Assembly: GCA_947463165.1 (NCBI GenBank)
Contig: CANHSW010000018.1
Coordinates: forward strand, 1 to 15,276
From: Cyanobacteriota bacterium
Lineage (GTDB): Bacteria; Cyanobacteriota; Cyanobacteriia; PCC-6307; Cyanobiaceae
Direction of reading: 5' to 3'
Length of the DNA: 15,276 nucleotides
Shown: piece after piece, positions 15,179 to 15,276 of the stretch
Layout of the letters: each line of letters starts with the position of its first letter
Position numbering within the stretch: position 1 is the first letter of the stretch
Notes under the pieces: model-generated
What the model saw: only the letters and a program-made list of their open reading frames with translations
Database searches by the model: none
Told to the model about the DNA's origin: nothing
Made by a program: the position numbers and the translations under genes

Positions 15179-15276
15179 CTCAAAGAACTGTCCATTCAAC
15201 TGCCAATAGCCAGGCTCACCCAAGCCATAACAACGCCTCTCGCATTATGAGATCGGTAAGATATGTGGTTATTCGA
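15179..15276. repeat. Candidate structured element, copy 2 (cut by window end)
   Basis: Positions 15230-15276 match 14413-14459 at 36 of 47 bases without gaps, and the similarity continues leftward more weakly to 15194 (24 of 43 against 14377-14419). The left end, CTCAAAGAACTG at 15179-15190, can pair with TGGTTATTCGA at 15266-15276, including one pair changed on both sides relative to copy 1 (U-A to C-G). The TCTC/GAGA hairpin with a seven-base loop is retained, and a different small hairpin (GGCT/AGCC at 15213-15226) lies near the place of the first internal one. The element reaches the window edge. Confidence 0.45.

Larger units (their letters stand above)
14132..15276. other. 1.1-kb gene-poor region at the right end of the window
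   Basis: No intact gene with recognisable protein features is found here on either strand. Most of it is AT-rich, apart from a GC-rich patch at about 14590-14780. It contains several inverted repeats, two copies of a structured element, a perfect TTTTCCACA box with three one-mismatch relatives, and short open frames with no family I recognise. In related genomes the gene before the phosphatase is, from memory, ftsY; nothing resembling it is seen up to the window edge. Confidence 0.6.

Noticed and set aside
14878..15195. 105-residue minus-strand open frame in the gene-poor region
   Set aside because: AT-rich codon use unlike neighbouring genes, no ribosome binding site, no recognised motif, and it overlaps the repeated element. 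It remains possible but unsupported.

Overview
The window looks like chromosomal DNA from a GC-rich picocyanobacterium of the Synechococcus/Cyanobium type. I infer this from the gene order, recalled and not searched: ebfC, rsgA, a TusA-like gene, dnaJ, grpE, a dus gene, a glycine-rich RRM protein, argH and a SpoIIE-type phosphatase lie near each other in Prochlorococcus and marine Synechococcus genomes, not far from dnaN. A pilB-pilT-pilC set and the glycine-rich RNA-binding protein also fit cyanobacteria. Most coding sequence is strongly GC-biased at third positions, which gives many long antisense shadow frames.

Layout: 37-378 (+) ebfC converges on a compact minus-strand cluster, grpE-dnaJ-tusA-like-rsgA (3733 down to 403), with overlapping or near-touching gene ends. 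Divergent from grpE, and about 90 bp away, is pilB-pilT-pilC (+, 3825-8059), the extension motor, retraction motor and inner-membrane platform of a type IV pilus. PilC converges on a BaiN/HI0933-type FAD protein (-, 8177-9505). That gene's start codon overlaps the start codon of the divergent dusA (+, 9504-10577). dusA converges on the RRM gene (-, 10624-11187), followed by argH (-, 11277-12686) and a GAF-like/SpoIIE phosphatase (-, 12710-14131), the last two only 23 bp apart.

The last 1.1 kb (14132-15276) has no convincing intact gene and much of it is AT-rich. It holds the most unusual content of the window: two diverged copies of a roughly 98-nt element with complementary ends and an internal hairpin (14363-14460 and 15179-15276, the second cut by the window edge), a perfect cyanobacterial-type DnaA box plus near matches, a strong hairpin at 14849-14881, and a short GC-rich open frame that resembles a secretion signal.

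The genes cover protein folding (GrpE/DnaJ), ribosome maturation (RsgA), tRNA modification (DusA), RNA binding, arginine synthesis, phosphatase signalling and type IV pili. I see no insertion sequence, prophage, CRISPR array or tRNA gene. The repeated structured element near the right end is the best candidate for something undescribed.
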